64,000 bases of DNA from Alg239-R122 sp041746135 (GCA_041746135.1 JBGTHQ010000028.1:1-64000), one strand, 5' to 3'; shown: positions 42,356 to 52,163, numbered from the stretch's first letter. Numbers and translations are program-made. Notes: generated from the sequence alone by a model not told the origin.

Positions 42356-44158
42356 TCAGGCGACTTCGAACATGTCTGGTTCGAGTGCCATAATCGATTC
42401 GCTTCCCGTCTCGATCTTGCGGCGTAATGCGCCGGCTTCGGGCATGATGCGCTCGGCAAAGAAGCGTGCGGTGACAAGCTTTGTTTCATAGAATTTGACA
42501 TTGTCTGCGCTATTGCCGAGTTTCTCAACCGCGACTTTGGCCATGCGCAGCCACATCAGACCCAGCGAAACGATGCCCATGATATGCATATAGCTATACG
42601 CACCCGCGCCCACATTATTGGGATTGGTCATGCCGTTTTGCATGAACCACATTGTCGCGGCCTTGAGCTCTCCGCACGCTTTTTCAAGCCGCGTCGCAAA
42701 ATCGGCCAGCTTTTCATCCTGCTTAGCCGCGGCGCATTCCTCGTCAACGATTTTGAAAAAGAGCTGCACGGCGCGGCCGCCGTTCTGGGCCAGTTTGCGC
42801 CCAACCAGATCCATGGCCTGCACACCGTTCGCGCCTTCGTAAATCATCGCGATCCGGGCATCGCGCACATATTGTTCCATGCCCCATTCGGCGATATAGC
42901 CATGGCCGCCATAAACCTGCTGCATATTGGTGGCGATTTCATAGCCCTTGTCGGTGCCATATCCCTTGATAACCGGTGTCAGCAGGCTGATCAGATCGTC
43001 GGCAGTCTGGCGTTCGTCTTCGGTTTGCGCCTTGTGCGTCAGGTCAACTTGCAGCCCGCCCCACAGGCAAAGTGCACGCAAGCCTTCGGTCAGCGATTTC
43101 GCCTCCATCAGCATGCGGCGTATATCGGGGTGCACGAACAGCGTATCGGCTTTCTCGCCCGGATCCTGCGGCCCGGTCAGCGCGCGTCCCTGGCGCCTAT
43201 CATTGGCATATTGCACGCCGTTTTGATACGCGACTTCGCCGATGCCCAGCCCCTGGATACCTACACCCAGACGTGCCGCATTCATCATGATGAACATCGC
43301 GGCTAGGCCCTTATTTTCCTCACCCACCATATACCCGGTCGCGCCATCATAATTCATGACGCAGGTAGAGTTGCCGTGGATGCCCATTTTATGCTCGATC
43401 GACCCGCAACTGACAGCATTGCGATCACCCAAAGCACCATCATCGCCAACCATGAATTTCGGCACGATAAAGAGCGAAATGCCTTTCACACTATCAGGGG
43501 CGTCGGTGGTCTTTGCCAGTACGAGATGAATGATATTTTCGGCCATATCGTGTTCGCCGGAGGAGATAAAAATCTTCGTTCCAGTGATTTTGAAACTGCC
43601 GTCACCGACTGGCGCGGCCTTGGTGCGGATCAAGCCCAGATCGGTGCCGCAATGCGGTTCGGTCAGGTTCATCGTCCCGCCCCATTTGCCCGACACCATA
43701 TTGGGTACGAATTTGGCTTTTTGTTCTTTGCTGCCTTTGGCAAGAATGGCGGAGATCGCGCCGTTGGTCAGACCCGGATACATGGCAAAGGCCATATTGC
43801 CCGACATCATATATTCCTCGAACGCAAAACCCACGGCATGCGGAAGTCCCTGCCCGCCAAATTCCTCCGGAGCGGCCAATGTGCCCCAACCGGCGTCACG
43901 ATACTGGTCGAAAGCGCTCTTGAAACCATCGGGCGTGGTGACGCTGCCGTCTTCGTGGCGCATGCAGCCCTGCTGGTCGCCCGACTGGTTCAGCGGAAAC
44001 AGGACTTCCGCCACAAATTTTCCGCCTTCGCTTAGAACCGCGTCGGTCATGTCTGCGGTCGCATTTTCAAAACCCGGCAAATTCGTGAGCTTCTCGAGGC
44101 CCAGCACTTCGTTCAGGACAAACTGCGTATCGCGGACGGGCGGCGTATATAGTGGCAT
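42356..44158 (-). CDS. Acyl-CoA dehydrogenase (large, FadE-like)
   Basis: Flavoenzyme of 600 residues, first step of acyl-CoA beta-oxidation. It has the extended form with a C-terminal domain beyond the usual 380 residues. Marks are MNLTEPHCGTDLGLIRTKA, ITGTKIFISSGEHDMAENI, the YANDRRQGRAL segment and the catalytic glutamate in MIYEGANGVQAMDL. ATG 44158 is 61 bases behind the MerR regulator stop, so both are probably one transcript under the regulator's own operator. Chain-length preference cannot be told. Confidence 0.92.
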   Translation of the reverse strand: MPLYTPPVRDTQFVLNEVLGLEKLTNLPGFENATADMTDAVLSEGGKFVAEVLFPLNQSGDQQGCMRHEDGSVTTPDGFKSAFDQYRDAGWGTLAAPEEFGGQGLPHAVGFAFEEYMMSGNMAFAMYPGLTNGAISAILAKGSKEQKAKFVPNMVSGKWGGTMNLTEPHCGTDLGLIRTKAAPVGDGSFKITGTKIFISSGEHDMAENIIHLVLAKTTDAPDSVKGISLFIVPKFMVGDDGALGDRNAVSCGSIEHKMGIHGNSTCVMNYDGATGYMVGEENKGLAAMFIMMNAARLGVGIQGLGIGEVAYQNGVQYANDRRQGRALTGPQDPGEKADTLFVHPDIRRMLMEAKSLTEGLRALCLWGGLQVDLTHKAQTEDERQTADDLISLLTPVIKGYGTDKGYEIATNMQQVYGGHGYIAEWGMEQYVRDARIAMIYEGANGVQAMDLVGRKLAQNGGRAVQLFFKIVDEECAAAKQDEKLADFATRLEKACGELKAATMWFMQNGMTNPNNVGAGAYSYMHIMGIVSLGLMWLRMAKVAVEKLGNSADNVKFYETKLVTARFFAERIMPEAGALRRKIETGSESIMALEPDMFEVA

Positions 44159-44219
44159 AGTTAGCTTCCTTTTGGACTCGGCACCGTGTCGCAACGGCAA
44201 ACATCTGTGGGTCTTGAAA

Positions 44220-44651
44220 TTAGTCGTTCTGCGTTTCGGCCTCAACATGCTCGACCGTTTTTACGAAATCGGACAGTTCCTTGATCGAACTGTCGATATC
44301 GGCCTTTTGTTTTTTCAGCACGGCAATACGCTCGCGGCACTTTATTATTGTGAAACGCCGCTGTTCACTGCGGTCGTCGCCAGTGTCGTATAAATCGATC
44401 ATCTCGCGGATTTCGTTGAGGGAAAAGCCGACATTTTTGGCGCGCATGATCCATGCAAGTCGCGCCCGATCCCGTCTGGAATACACACGCGTCAACCCGT
44501 TTCTCTGCGGGGAAATAAGGCCCTCGTCCTCATAGAAACGAAGCGCCCTGGCCGTAACGCCGAACTCGTTCGACAAGTCAGAAATGGTGAAATGATCCCG
44601 GTTCAGATGATCGGGAGTATCGAGTGTGGCATGGTTTGAATTGCTGCTCAT
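44220..44651 (-). CDS. MerR family regulator of acyl-CoA metabolism (LiuR-like)
   Basis: The 143-residue protein has a MerR-type HTH (FTISDLSNEFGVTARALRFY, EDEGLISPQRNG) and a coiled-coil dimer helix; no metal-binding cysteines are seen. MerR proteins next to acyl-CoA dehydrogenases are known as regulators of branched-chain amino acid or fatty-acid breakdown. The promoter with an operator in its 17-base spacer lies just upstream (44658-44686), so it likely controls itself and the dehydrogenase. Confidence 0.9.
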   Translation of the reverse strand: MSSNSNHATLDTPDHLNRDHFTISDLSNEFGVTARALRFYEDEGLISPQRNGLTRVYSRRDRARLAWIMRAKNVGFSLNEIREMIDLYDTGDDRSEQRRFTIIKCRERIAVLKKQKADIDSSIKELSDFVKTVEHVEAETQND

Positions 44652-44657
44652 GTCTAT

Positions 44658-44686
44658 TTCATATCTTACGCTAACGTAAACGTCAA
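44658..44686 (-). promoter_or_regulatory. merR-acyl-CoA dehydrogenase promoter with spacer palindrome
   Basis: On the minus strand TTGACG (44681-44686) and TATGAA (44658-44663) are 17 bases apart. TTACG...CGTAA (44666-44670 and 44675-44679) forms a palindrome inside the spacer, where MerR-type regulators bind. The start codon at 44651 is only 6 bases from the -10, so the message may have no leader. Confidence 0.65.
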
Positions 44687-44771
44687 GATGCAGTTTGATC
44701 TATGTCCGCTAATCAAAGAAAACGGGAAGATCGCGCAGCAGATCAGCAAGCAAAAAAGGCCTTGATTGTGT

Positions 44772-45302
44772 CTAACCGCAAAGCTTTTCCATGTTGCGTC
44801 CTGCAACCCTCATTGCCGGATCGTTACCTTCTTCCATCAGAGGCAAGCTTACGCCAGCCAGACTGGCACGCGGCGTGCAGTAACTTTTGCAATCCTCTGA
44901 CAAGCGTCCCGGAAAGCGTATTTCGGCACCGTCGAAGCTCGCGGTCAAACTACATTTTCCTTTACCGGAAAGCCTGATCAAGACCTTTTCACCCGACAAA
45001 GCAGCCCTACCCTGCCCTTCGCAATACGCATTGGGACCAAAGGTTGCGACAATGCCTATACGATAGACTTTTTCGTCTATGCTGACTGCGCAAAACCTGT
45101 CCGTGCCGATTTCGCTGCGTAGCTCATAGCTCCCGGCCAGAGAAAGGCGCCCGAGTTCCGGGATAGCCCCCGTCTCTATTGCCGCAGCCTCAAGCGAACC
45201 CGGTTTTGGTTCCGCCTTTGGCTGTTCATCGCGATTTATGGACCCGCATCCGGTTAGAATAATCAGCAACGCCGGAAAAAAAATCCTCACGCAAAACTTC
45301 AT
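44772..45302 (-). CDS. Predicted lipoprotein coupled to hisI
   Basis: The 176-residue protein has a lipobox in FFPALLIILTGCGS and a mature part with six cysteines, several likely paired (FCAVS, YCEGQG, KCSLT, DCKSYCTPR). There is no recognised family; the last part (CTPRASL) recalls small periplasmic proteins of sphingomonads. It overlaps the hisI stop by ATGA. No histidine-related role is evident. Confidence 0.75.
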   Translation of the reverse strand: MKFCVRIFFPALLIILTGCGSINRDEQPKAEPKPGSLEAAAIETGAIPELGRLSLAGSYELRSEIGTDRFCAVSIDEKVYRIGIVATFGPNAYCEGQGRAALSGEKVLIRLSGKGKCSLTASFDGAEIRFPGRLSEDCKSYCTPRASLAGVSLPLMEEGNDPAMRVAGRNMEKLCG

Positions 45303-45661
45303 TCCACGGGATCCAGGCCGTCGGAAGTAATTCTGCGATAAAAACAGGATACCCGGCCCGTATGACATATAGGTCCGGTAGCTTGCGCAACAATCCAAAC
45401 CGAATCCTGGTCACAGTCGATACGTATATCCTGTACGGAAAGAATATTTCCTGACGTTTCGCCTTTCATCCACAGTTTTTGCCGCGAACGGGAAAAGAAA
45501 TGCACCGTGCCGGTTTTCATGGTTCGCTCAAGAGCCTTTTGATTCATGTGACCGACCATCAATACATCGTGGCTGTTTGCATCTGTTATAACGGCAGTGA
45601 TCAAGCCATTGACATCGTATTTGGGCCTTAACTGCGACCCGGTTTCGCGATTTTTTTCCAT
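45299..45661 (-). CDS. hisI: Phosphoribosyl-AMP cyclohydrolase
   Basis: The 120-residue enzyme of histidine synthesis opens the ring of phosphoribosyl-AMP. The magnesium and zinc sites are in DIRIDCDQDSVWI and TGPICHTGRVSCF, with VGHMNQKALERTM and VHFFSRSRQKLWMKG in front. ATG 45661 (MEKNRETGS) is chosen; seven further codons upstream are possible. It is separate from hisE, as in most alphaproteobacteria. Confidence 0.95.
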   Translation of the reverse strand: MEKNRETGSQLRPKYDVNGLITAVITDANSHDVLMVGHMNQKALERTMKTGTVHFFSRSRQKLWMKGETSGNILSVQDIRIDCDQDSVWIVAQATGPICHTGRVSCFYRRITSDGLDPVE

Positions 45662-45708
45662 GGACCGCCTATATCTAGCCACGCCCTTGCATGCAACACG
45701 GCTAAGGA

Positions 45709-45957
45709 TCAGCGGCTGCGAATTGCTTTGACTAACTCTTGCTTGTTCATTTTCGAACGGCCACTAATACCGATATTTTTGGCCTCTTCATAAAGTTGCT
45801 GTTTGGTCCGCGTTTCCAGTTTCCGGCTGTTGTGGTTGATAGAACCCTTGACCTGCGCATTCGCAATCCGAGCTGCCTTTTCCTTGCTGGCGCCGTCTGC
45901 ACGTAAAGCTTCGTAGACATCGTCATTTTTGATTGAATTGCCGTACTCCTTGCCCAT
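45709..45957 (-). CDS. Small Rho-N domain protein (DUF7218-like)
   Basis: The 82-residue protein matches a common small family beginning KNDDVYEALRADGASKEKAA followed by RIANAQ, with a SAP/Rho-N-like motif in the C-terminal half (KQQLYEEAKNIGISGRSKMN). It is basic and likely binds nucleic acid; function unknown. It lies in its own unit, 47 bases before the hisI start region. Confidence 0.82.
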   Translation of the reverse strand: MGKEYGNSIKNDDVYEALRADGASKEKAARIANAQVKGSINHNSRKLETRTKQQLYEEAKNIGISGRSKMNKQELVKAIRSR

Positions 45958-46123
45958 ATCCGTAACTCCTCATTCGATAATGAAACTGAAACGGGCTGCG
46001 CGAAAATTTGGTTCCGTTCCCAATAAGCAAACTTTTATGACAAGGGGAAGACAAACGCATTTTGCGCGCCTATAGCTTGCGCAATTGGTCTGGCTCCAGC
46101 ATCTGACAGGAATTTTTCAGATT

Positions 46124-47581
46124 ATGATTACCACCCACCCTTTTGATGATGACAAACTTCGTGAAGAGTGCGGTGTGTTTGGCGTATCCGGAGCCAAAGA
46201 CGCGGCCGCCATGACGGCACTCGGTCTACATGCGCTTCAACATCGCGGCCAGGAAGCGGCGGGTATTACCAGCTTTGATGGCAAAGAATTTCATACCCAT
46301 CGCGCTTTGGGGCATGTCGCCGGAAATTTTGACGATGAATCGGTCGTCAGACAGTTAAAAGGCGAAACCGCCTGTGGGCATGTTCGTTATTCCACCACCG
46401 GCGAGACAGCTTTGCGCAACGTACAGCCGCTATATGCAGAACTGGCGTCCGGCGGTTTTGCCATCGCGCATAACGGCAATATATCCAATGCCGTAAAACT
46501 GCGTTACGAACTGGTGCGGCAGGGATCGATTTTCCAGTCGACGTCGGACACCGAAACCATCATCCATCTGGTCGCCACATCGCGCTATCGCACTTTGCTC
46601 GACCGGTTTATCGATGCGTTAAAGCGGGTCGAAGGCGCGTATTCGCTAATCTGCATGACAAACGAAGGTATGATTGCCTGCCGCGACCCGCTGGGAATCC
46701 GGCCTCTGATAATGGGCCGTCTGGGCGATGCGATCATTTTCGCCTCGGAGACGGTCGCGCTCGATGTAGTCGGCGCGGAATACGAACGTACGGTCGAACC
46801 CGGGGAGCTTATTGTGGTAACTCATGGCGAGGTCCGCTCCCACCGGCCTTTTGCCGAACAGGCCGCCAGACCCTGCATATTCGAGCATGTCTATTTCTCC
46901 CGCCCCGATTCGATTGTCGACGGATCTTCGGTTTACACTGTTCGCAAGGAAATCGGCGCGCAGCTTGCAATCGAGAATCCCGTCGATGCGGATATCGTCA
47001 TTCCGGTCCCCGACAGCGGCACTCCGGCGGCGATCGGATATGCGCAACAATCCGGCATCCCTTTTGAACTCGGCATCATACGCTCGCACTATGTGGGGCG
47101 TACATTCATTCAGCCCGGCGACGGCGTCCGCCATCTGGGCGTAAAGCTCAAGCATAATGCCAACAAGCCTCTCGTGAATGGCAAGAAAATCGTGCTGATC
47201 GACGATTCGATCGTGCGCGGAACAACGTCGCTTAAAATTGTGCAGATGATGCGCGATGCAGGGGCCGCCGAAGTACATATGCGCATTGCCAGCCCGCCGA
47301 CACAGCATAGCTGCTATTACGGAGTAGATACGCCCGAGCGTAAAAAACTCCTGGCGGCACAAAAAAACGTTGAGGAAATGCGCGAGTATATTCAGGCGGA
47401 TAGCCTGTCATTTCTGTCGATAGAAGGCTTGTATCGTGCCCTGGGTCAAAGCGAGCGCAATGCGGCGCAGCCCAGTTTTTGCGATGCATGCTTTACAGGG
47501 GCCTATCCGACAACGCTTACCGATCTTGATGATCGCGAGCAGCCCGATCAGCTCACCCTGCTTGCGGAGCGCGTGGGATAA
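46124..47581 (+). CDS. purF: Amidophosphoribosyltransferase
   Basis: First committed step of purine synthesis, 485 residues. The glutaminase nucleophile is C16 in REECGVFGV, exposed after cleavage of a short propeptide. The PRPP site is KIVLIDDSIVRGTTS. The cysteines of the FeS-type enzyme (SYYGVDTPER type C in QHSCYYGVDT and FCDACFTG) are present. ATG 46124 is chosen as it gives the usual short propeptide. Its TAA overlaps the next start as TAATG. Confidence 0.96.
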   Translation: MITTHPFDDDKLREECGVFGVSGAKDAAAMTALGLHALQHRGQEAAGITSFDGKEFHTHRALGHVAGNFDDESVVRQLKGETACGHVRYSTTGETALRNVQPLYAELASGGFAIAHNGNISNAVKLRYELVRQGSIFQSTSDTETIIHLVATSRYRTLLDRFIDALKRVEGAYSLICMTNEGMIACRDPLGIRPLIMGRLGDAIIFASETVALDVVGAEYERTVEPGELIVVTHGEVRSHRPFAEQAARPCIFEHVYFSRPDSIVDGSSVYTVRKEIGAQLAIENPVDADIVIPVPDSGTPAAIGYAQQSGIPFELGIIRSHYVGRTFIQPGDGVRHLGVKLKHNANKPLVNGKKIVLIDDSIVRGTTSLKIVQMMRDAGAAEVHMRIASPPTQHSCYYGVDTPERKKLLAAQKNVEEMREYIQADSLSFLSIEGLYRALGQSERNAAQPSFCDACFTGAYPTTLTDLDDREQPDQLTLLAERVG

Positions 47582-48294
47582 TGCACGACCGGGTTTTCGA
47601 CGGACAACTGGCTTTAGTTACGGGTGCCAGCCGCGGTATCGGTGCCGAAATCGCACAATCTCTGGCACGGCGCGGTGCGCATGTCGTGCTGACCGCACGC
47701 AATAGCGACGACCTGGAAAGAATCGAAGAAGCGATTCATAATGAAGGCGGCGGTGCCACGATTGCCCCGTTGGACATGACCGAACCGGAAAGTATCGCAC
47801 GGCTCGCACAAGCAATAGCGGGTCGCTGGGATGCGCTCGATATGCTGGTATTGAATGCAGCAATTCTGGGTAGCCTGACCGGCGTTCCCACCATCGATAG
47901 CAAGGAATTCAACCGCGTTATCACACTCAATCTGATGGCGCAACAGGCGCTGATCGCTCATTTCGACGGCATGTTGCGAAGCAGCAAAAATGCGCGTTTG
48001 GTCGCTCTAACCAGTTCCGTAGCCGACCGACCACGCGCCTTTTGGGGTGCGTATGCAGCGTCAAAGTCGGCTTTGGAAACGCTCATCGCCAGCTATGGTG
48101 AAGAAACGCGCAACATGGCCAAGATACGGACGGCCATTGTCGACCCAGGCCGCACCCGTACCCAAATGCGCGCGCAGGCTTACCCCGGCGAGGATCCCCT
48201 AACGCTGAAAACACCCGATGTCGTGGCGGAGAAAATAGCCGAGATGCTGGCGAGCGATTTCGAAACAAATATCCGCGTCGAATTAGATTCCTGA
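47581..48294 (+). CDS. SDR family oxidoreductase
   Basis: Short-chain dehydrogenase of 237 residues. The NAD(P) motif is TGASRGIGAE near residues 14-23, NAAILG is the NNAG-like motif, and the catalytic Y-x-x-x-K is in AYAASKSALE. The substrate is unknown. It is translationally coupled to purF; conserved purF-SDR pairs occur in related genomes. Confidence 0.9.
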   Translation: MHDRVFDGQLALVTGASRGIGAEIAQSLARRGAHVVLTARNSDDLERIEEAIHNEGGGATIAPLDMTEPESIARLAQAIAGRWDALDMLVLNAAILGSLTGVPTIDSKEFNRVITLNLMAQQALIAHFDGMLRSSKNARLVALTSSVADRPRAFWGAYAASKSALETLIASYGEETRNMAKIRTAIVDPGRTRTQMRAQAYPGEDPLTLKTPDVVAEKIAEMLASDFETNIRVELDS

Positions 48295-48416
48295 TCAGGC
48301 CATTGTAGTTGGTGAGAAGCTGTCCGTGTTAGTCACATTTTCTTAGTGTAGATGCCTAACAGTAAATAGCGCTATTCTGCACAGGCGCATCTATCTCCAT
48401 CGCAATTTTGTTTCAG

Positions 48417-49679
48417 CTATTCCTTAATAAGCGTCACCTGCGTGACATTGATACCGCCGCCGCGAAATCCGCCCTCGCAATACATGAGGTAATAGCGCCA
48501 CAAGTTGACGAAATAGGAATCGAACCCTTGTGGCAATCCGCCCGCGTCAACGGCCGCATCGAAATTGTTGCGCCACCGCTTCAACGTCTCGGCATAATTC
48601 AGGCCGAAATCCTGCTGATCGTGCCAGGATAATCCGCGCGCTTCGGCTAAAGCGCGGAAACGGCTTTCCGACATAAGCATGCCGCCCGGAAAAACATATG
48701 CCTGAATAAAATCCGCGCTGCCGGCATAGCGTTCGAAAATATCGTCGGCGATGCTAATATACTGAATGGCCGCGCGTCCGCCGGGTTTCAACCGGCTTGC
48801 GACTGCATCCATATAGGCGGGCCAGTATTCCTGGCCCACAGCCTCGACCATTTCCACGCTGACGACTGCGTCGAATTCGCCGCCGATATCGCGGTAGTCG
48901 GTAAGTTCATAGGATATAGGTAGGTCGCCCCGCAAATCTTCGGCGAATGTCTTTTGCTCCGCTGACAGCGTAATCGCCATTACATTGCATCCATAACCTG
49001 CCGCCAGATGGCGCGACATCGCGCCCCATCCGCACCCTATTTCAAGCACCTTGTCATTTTCGGACACATTCAATCGCGCCGCAATAGCTGCCATCTTGTG
49101 GCGCTGCGCATCACTTAGGCTTTGTTTGTCGTGATTTCGGTCGGCAAACATGGCGCTGGAATAGGTCATGCTCTCATCCAGCCAAGCGCTATAGAAATCG
49201 TTACCGAGGTCGTAATGGAAACCGATATTGCGGCGTGCGCCCTTGCGGCTATTGCCGCGCAAGCGGTGCGCTATACGATTCATCAGCCTTGCAAAACCGC
49301 TGGCCCGCGCGGTGGTCCCTAATCCCTTGCGATTGCGCATGAACAAATCGAACAAGGGCACAGGGTCGGGGCTTTCCCACTCGCCCAATTCCCATGCCTT
49401 GTACCATCCCACCGAACCCGACTGCCCAAGCCGGACGAGCGCCCGCCAGCTATTCAAGTTGACCTCGGCCACAGGCCCTTCTGCTCGCCCGCCCAGTATG
49501 CGGTGGCTTCCGTCGGGCAGCCATGCCTCCAACGCGCCGTATTCAAGGCCGGCATCGATGCCATCAAGTGCCTTGTGAAAGCGGGATCCGACCATCCGTG
49601 CAAAAAAACCGTGTCCGGTCAGAAACCGTCGATCGGCGTGAAGCAGGTGCTTGCCGCGGGAAGAAGTGGGTGCGTCCAT
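48417..49679 (-). CDS. cfa: Cyclopropane-fatty-acyl-phospholipid synthase
   Basis: SAM-dependent enzyme of 420 residues that adds a methylene bridge to membrane lipid double bonds. The SAM motif is VLEIGCGWGAMSRHLA, with NIGFHYDLGNDFYSAWLD and the QYISIADD region of the CFA family; the final WRYYLMYCEGGFRGGG is typical. ATG 49679 or 49685 is possible. It is downstream of the photolyase gene on the same strand. Confidence 0.93.
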   Translation of the reverse strand: MDAPTSSRGKHLLHADRRFLTGHGFFARMVGSRFHKALDGIDAGLEYGALEAWLPDGSHRILGGRAEGPVAEVNLNSWRALVRLGQSGSVGWYKAWELGEWESPDPVPLFDLFMRNRKGLGTTARASGFARLMNRIAHRLRGNSRKGARRNIGFHYDLGNDFYSAWLDESMTYSSAMFADRNHDKQSLSDAQRHKMAAIAARLNVSENDKVLEIGCGWGAMSRHLAAGYGCNVMAITLSAEQKTFAEDLRGDLPISYELTDYRDIGGEFDAVVSVEMVEAVGQEYWPAYMDAVASRLKPGGRAAIQYISIADDIFERYAGSADFIQAYVFPGGMLMSESRFRALAEARGLSWHDQQDFGLNYAETLKRWRNNFDAAVDAGGLPQGFDSYFVNLWRYYLMYCEGGFRGGGINVTQVTLIKE

Positions 49680-49789
49680 GGGCATGACTATGGCGAACTG
49701 GGGGCAGCTCCGCAATGCGGGAAATCAAATTATGAAAGACAGCTATACTGCCACTACATGATGACTATTTTGGTAAGGCAAGCCACGTG

Positions 49790-51205
49790 TCAGTCCGCCG
49801 CCTTGACTTCACGATAAGCTTTCAGAGCACGTTCGCGGGCCGCCTTGTGTGCGATCAGCTTTGCAGGATAATCGCCGGGCTTGCAGCCATGTTCTTCGGG
49901 ATCATGAATGACAGTATCGTCCAGACCCGCCAGTTCGGGCACCCATTTGCGGATATAGCTTGCCGCATCGAACTTGTCCGACTGGCTGAGCGGCGCCATG
50001 ATACGCACGAACATGTTGCTGTCGATTCCCGTTCCCGCCGTCCATTGCCAGTTGATGCTGTTCGATCCGTAATCGGCATCGACCAGTGTATCCCAGAACC
50101 ATTGTTCGCCCTCGCGCCAGTCGATCAGCAGATGCTTGATCAGGAAACTAGCCGCAATCATGCGCACGCGGTTGTGCATCCATCCAGTCGCCCAAAGCTG
50201 CCGCATGCCTGCATCGACGATCGGATACCCGGTGCGGCCCTTCGTCCAGGCATCGAATTCGTCGCGCACGGCCGAAGACCTGAAATCGCGCCACGGCATA
50301 TTCTCAAAACGGTCACGCGCATTCTTGCTGCCATATTCGGGATACTGGATGATGACATTCTGCGCATAATCACGCCACACCAGTTCTTTTTGATAAATCG
50401 TCACATCGCGGCCCGGCCCCGATACACGGTGCCAGACATAGGCCGGAGAAATTTCCCCGAAATGCAGGTGCGGCGACATGCGTGAGGTGTCCTCCTCGGA
50501 TGGAAGGTTGCGACCTTTATCATAGCCGGTCGCTTTATCGATAAAGCTGTCGACGTTGCTACGCGCTCCGTCTTCGCCAGGTGTCCAGACCGTAAAGCCT
50601 TCTGCCCAATCGGGTTTGGTCGGCAGCAGATTCCACTCATCCAGTGTATCGCTGTGGGGCCATTCCTGCGGCGCTTCGATATTTTGGGGAGTACGGATCG
50701 GCTCGGACGGCGGCATATGTTCGCGCAATGCCTTCCAAAACGGGGTATAGATTTTATAGGGGTGGCCGCTACCGGTCGTCACGGTGCCGGGCGGTAGCAG
50801 GTAATTGCCATCATGCAAGACAAGGTCGCAATCGGCGCCGAGCGCAGCGTGCAAAGCTTTTTCCGCGTTGCGCCACCACGGCTCGTAATGGTGCAGCGCA
50901 TGAATTTCTTTGGCACCGCTTTTCCGGGCGATATCGGCCACTATGTCGGCGGTCACACCGCGGCGCAAGATCAGCCGCGAGCCTTTCGCGCTCAGGCTCT
51001 CGCCGAGCGACACAAGCGAATGATGCAGCCACCATAGGGACGCCTCGCCCATCTTGCGATGTTTCGGCGTTTCCTCATCCAGCACATAGACGGGGATAAC
51101 CGGACCACGCGATGCGGCAGCGGCCAACGCTGCCTGATCCGACAGACGCAGATCGCGTCGGAACCATAATATGACCGGCTTATTCTCGACCATCGTCTTC
51201 GGCAT
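49790..51205 (-). CDS. phrB: Deoxyribodipyrimidine photolyase
   Basis: FAD-dependent light-driven repair of cyclobutane dimers, 471 residues. The N-terminal photolyase domain opens VILWFRRDLRLSDQAAL; the FAD-binding part shows PHLHFGEISPAYVWH, GRTGYPIVDAGMRQLWATGW and NWQWTAGTGID, the class I CPD photolyase marks. ATG 51205 or 51193 is possible; both overlap the end of the upstream gene. Confidence 0.95.
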   Translation of the reverse strand: MPKTMVENKPVILWFRRDLRLSDQAALAAAASRGPVIPVYVLDEETPKHRKMGEASLWWLHHSLVSLGESLSAKGSRLILRRGVTADIVADIARKSGAKEIHALHHYEPWWRNAEKALHAALGADCDLVLHDGNYLLPPGTVTTGSGHPYKIYTPFWKALREHMPPSEPIRTPQNIEAPQEWPHSDTLDEWNLLPTKPDWAEGFTVWTPGEDGARSNVDSFIDKATGYDKGRNLPSEEDTSRMSPHLHFGEISPAYVWHRVSGPGRDVTIYQKELVWRDYAQNVIIQYPEYGSKNARDRFENMPWRDFRSSAVRDEFDAWTKGRTGYPIVDAGMRQLWATGWMHNRVRMIAASFLIKHLLIDWREGEQWFWDTLVDADYGSNSINWQWTAGTGIDSNMFVRIMAPLSQSDKFDAASYIRKWVPELAGLDDTVIHDPEEHGCKPGDYPAKLIAHKAARERALKAYREVKAAD

Positions 51206-52163
51206 GCTCTAATATGGTCGTCACCGTAAATCTTCCGTCCAGCATCGGGCTGGCAAAACGCGCATCGCCGATCGTGACTTCGGTTTGCCTTACCTGCGGG
51301 GAAATACTGGCATAGGGCATGCGCGACCAGAAAAGAAATGCTGCTACATCTTTGTCATTATAGCTCGCCGCTTTTACCGCAGGTGCTTGCATGTTGCGCA
51401 ATACCGGGCCGCCTTGAAAAACGAACTTGTCTTGGCGCGAGACCATATCATATTGCCCGAACCCCACCATATCCTGAGTCTGCCAGAGAATCTCTCTCCG
51501 CCAAAAGGCTATCGGAACAGGGTTGGCCACAATCAGGTCAGGTTGCATTCCGAAGCGCTGCTCGATTTCGTCAACAGCACGATATTCGGTGCGCAGCGTT
51601 AGGAAACCATTGGCAGAGATATACAGCGCCGCGGCAACAAGAGCGCCGATGGCGGGACTTTGCCAGTCGGTTCGCCCTAACTTTTGCCGCCGCCGCGACA
51701 CCCATATGCCGAGCGCCAGCCCGCTCCATATCCAGGGATCTATTATGAACAGCGTATCGCCATAAAACCATCGGCTAGAGAACGGCTCAAGCAGTCTGAT
51801 GCCATAGCTGTTGAGATAATCGAGTGCCGGATGCGAGAGTGTACCGATATATGCCAGTGCGATGAGCCATCCCTTGTGCAGCGATAGGCGGCCTGCAGGC
51901 CGCTTTCCTCGCTTGGCTTGCCAACCGTCGAAAGTGATCATCGCCCAGGCCAACATCAGCGGCAAAATAGCTATCGCTATCGGCCCGTGCGTAATCCCCC
52001 GCCGGATCGCCAGATGCTGATGCCCGCCCAACAATGTCGCCACCGCATCGATATCGGGCAGGTTTGCGCCGATAACCAAAGTGGCGGTGGCAAGTCCGGT
52101 CTTTTTTGCCAGTCCCGCGCGTGATAGCGCCCATCCGGCAAGGCTGTGGGTAAAATTATCCAC
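51180..52163 (-). CDS. Membrane-bound metal-dependent hydrolase, DUF457/YdjM-like
   Basis: The 327-residue protein opens MDNFTHSLAGWALSRAG and has several membrane helices, HQHLAIRRGITHG and LSHPALDYLNSYG, which carry the histidine/aspartate ligands of the YdjM/DUF457 group. Function is uncertain; the group includes LexA-regulated inner-membrane proteins. It overlaps the photolyase start and is 6 bases behind korB on the same strand. Confidence 0.85.
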   Translation of the reverse strand: MDNFTHSLAGWALSRAGLAKKTGLATATLVIGANLPDIDAVATLLGGHQHLAIRRGITHGPIAIAILPLMLAWAMITFDGWQAKRGKRPAGRLSLHKGWLIALAYIGTLSHPALDYLNSYGIRLLEPFSSRWFYGDTLFIIDPWIWSGLALGIWVSRRRQKLGRTDWQSPAIGALVAAALYISANGFLTLRTEYRAVDEIEQRFGMQPDLIVANPVPIAFWRREILWQTQDMVGFGQYDMVSRQDKFVFQGGPVLRNMQAPAVKAASYNDKDVAAFLFWSRMPYASISPQVRQTEVTIGDARFASPMLDGRFTVTTILEHAEDDGRE

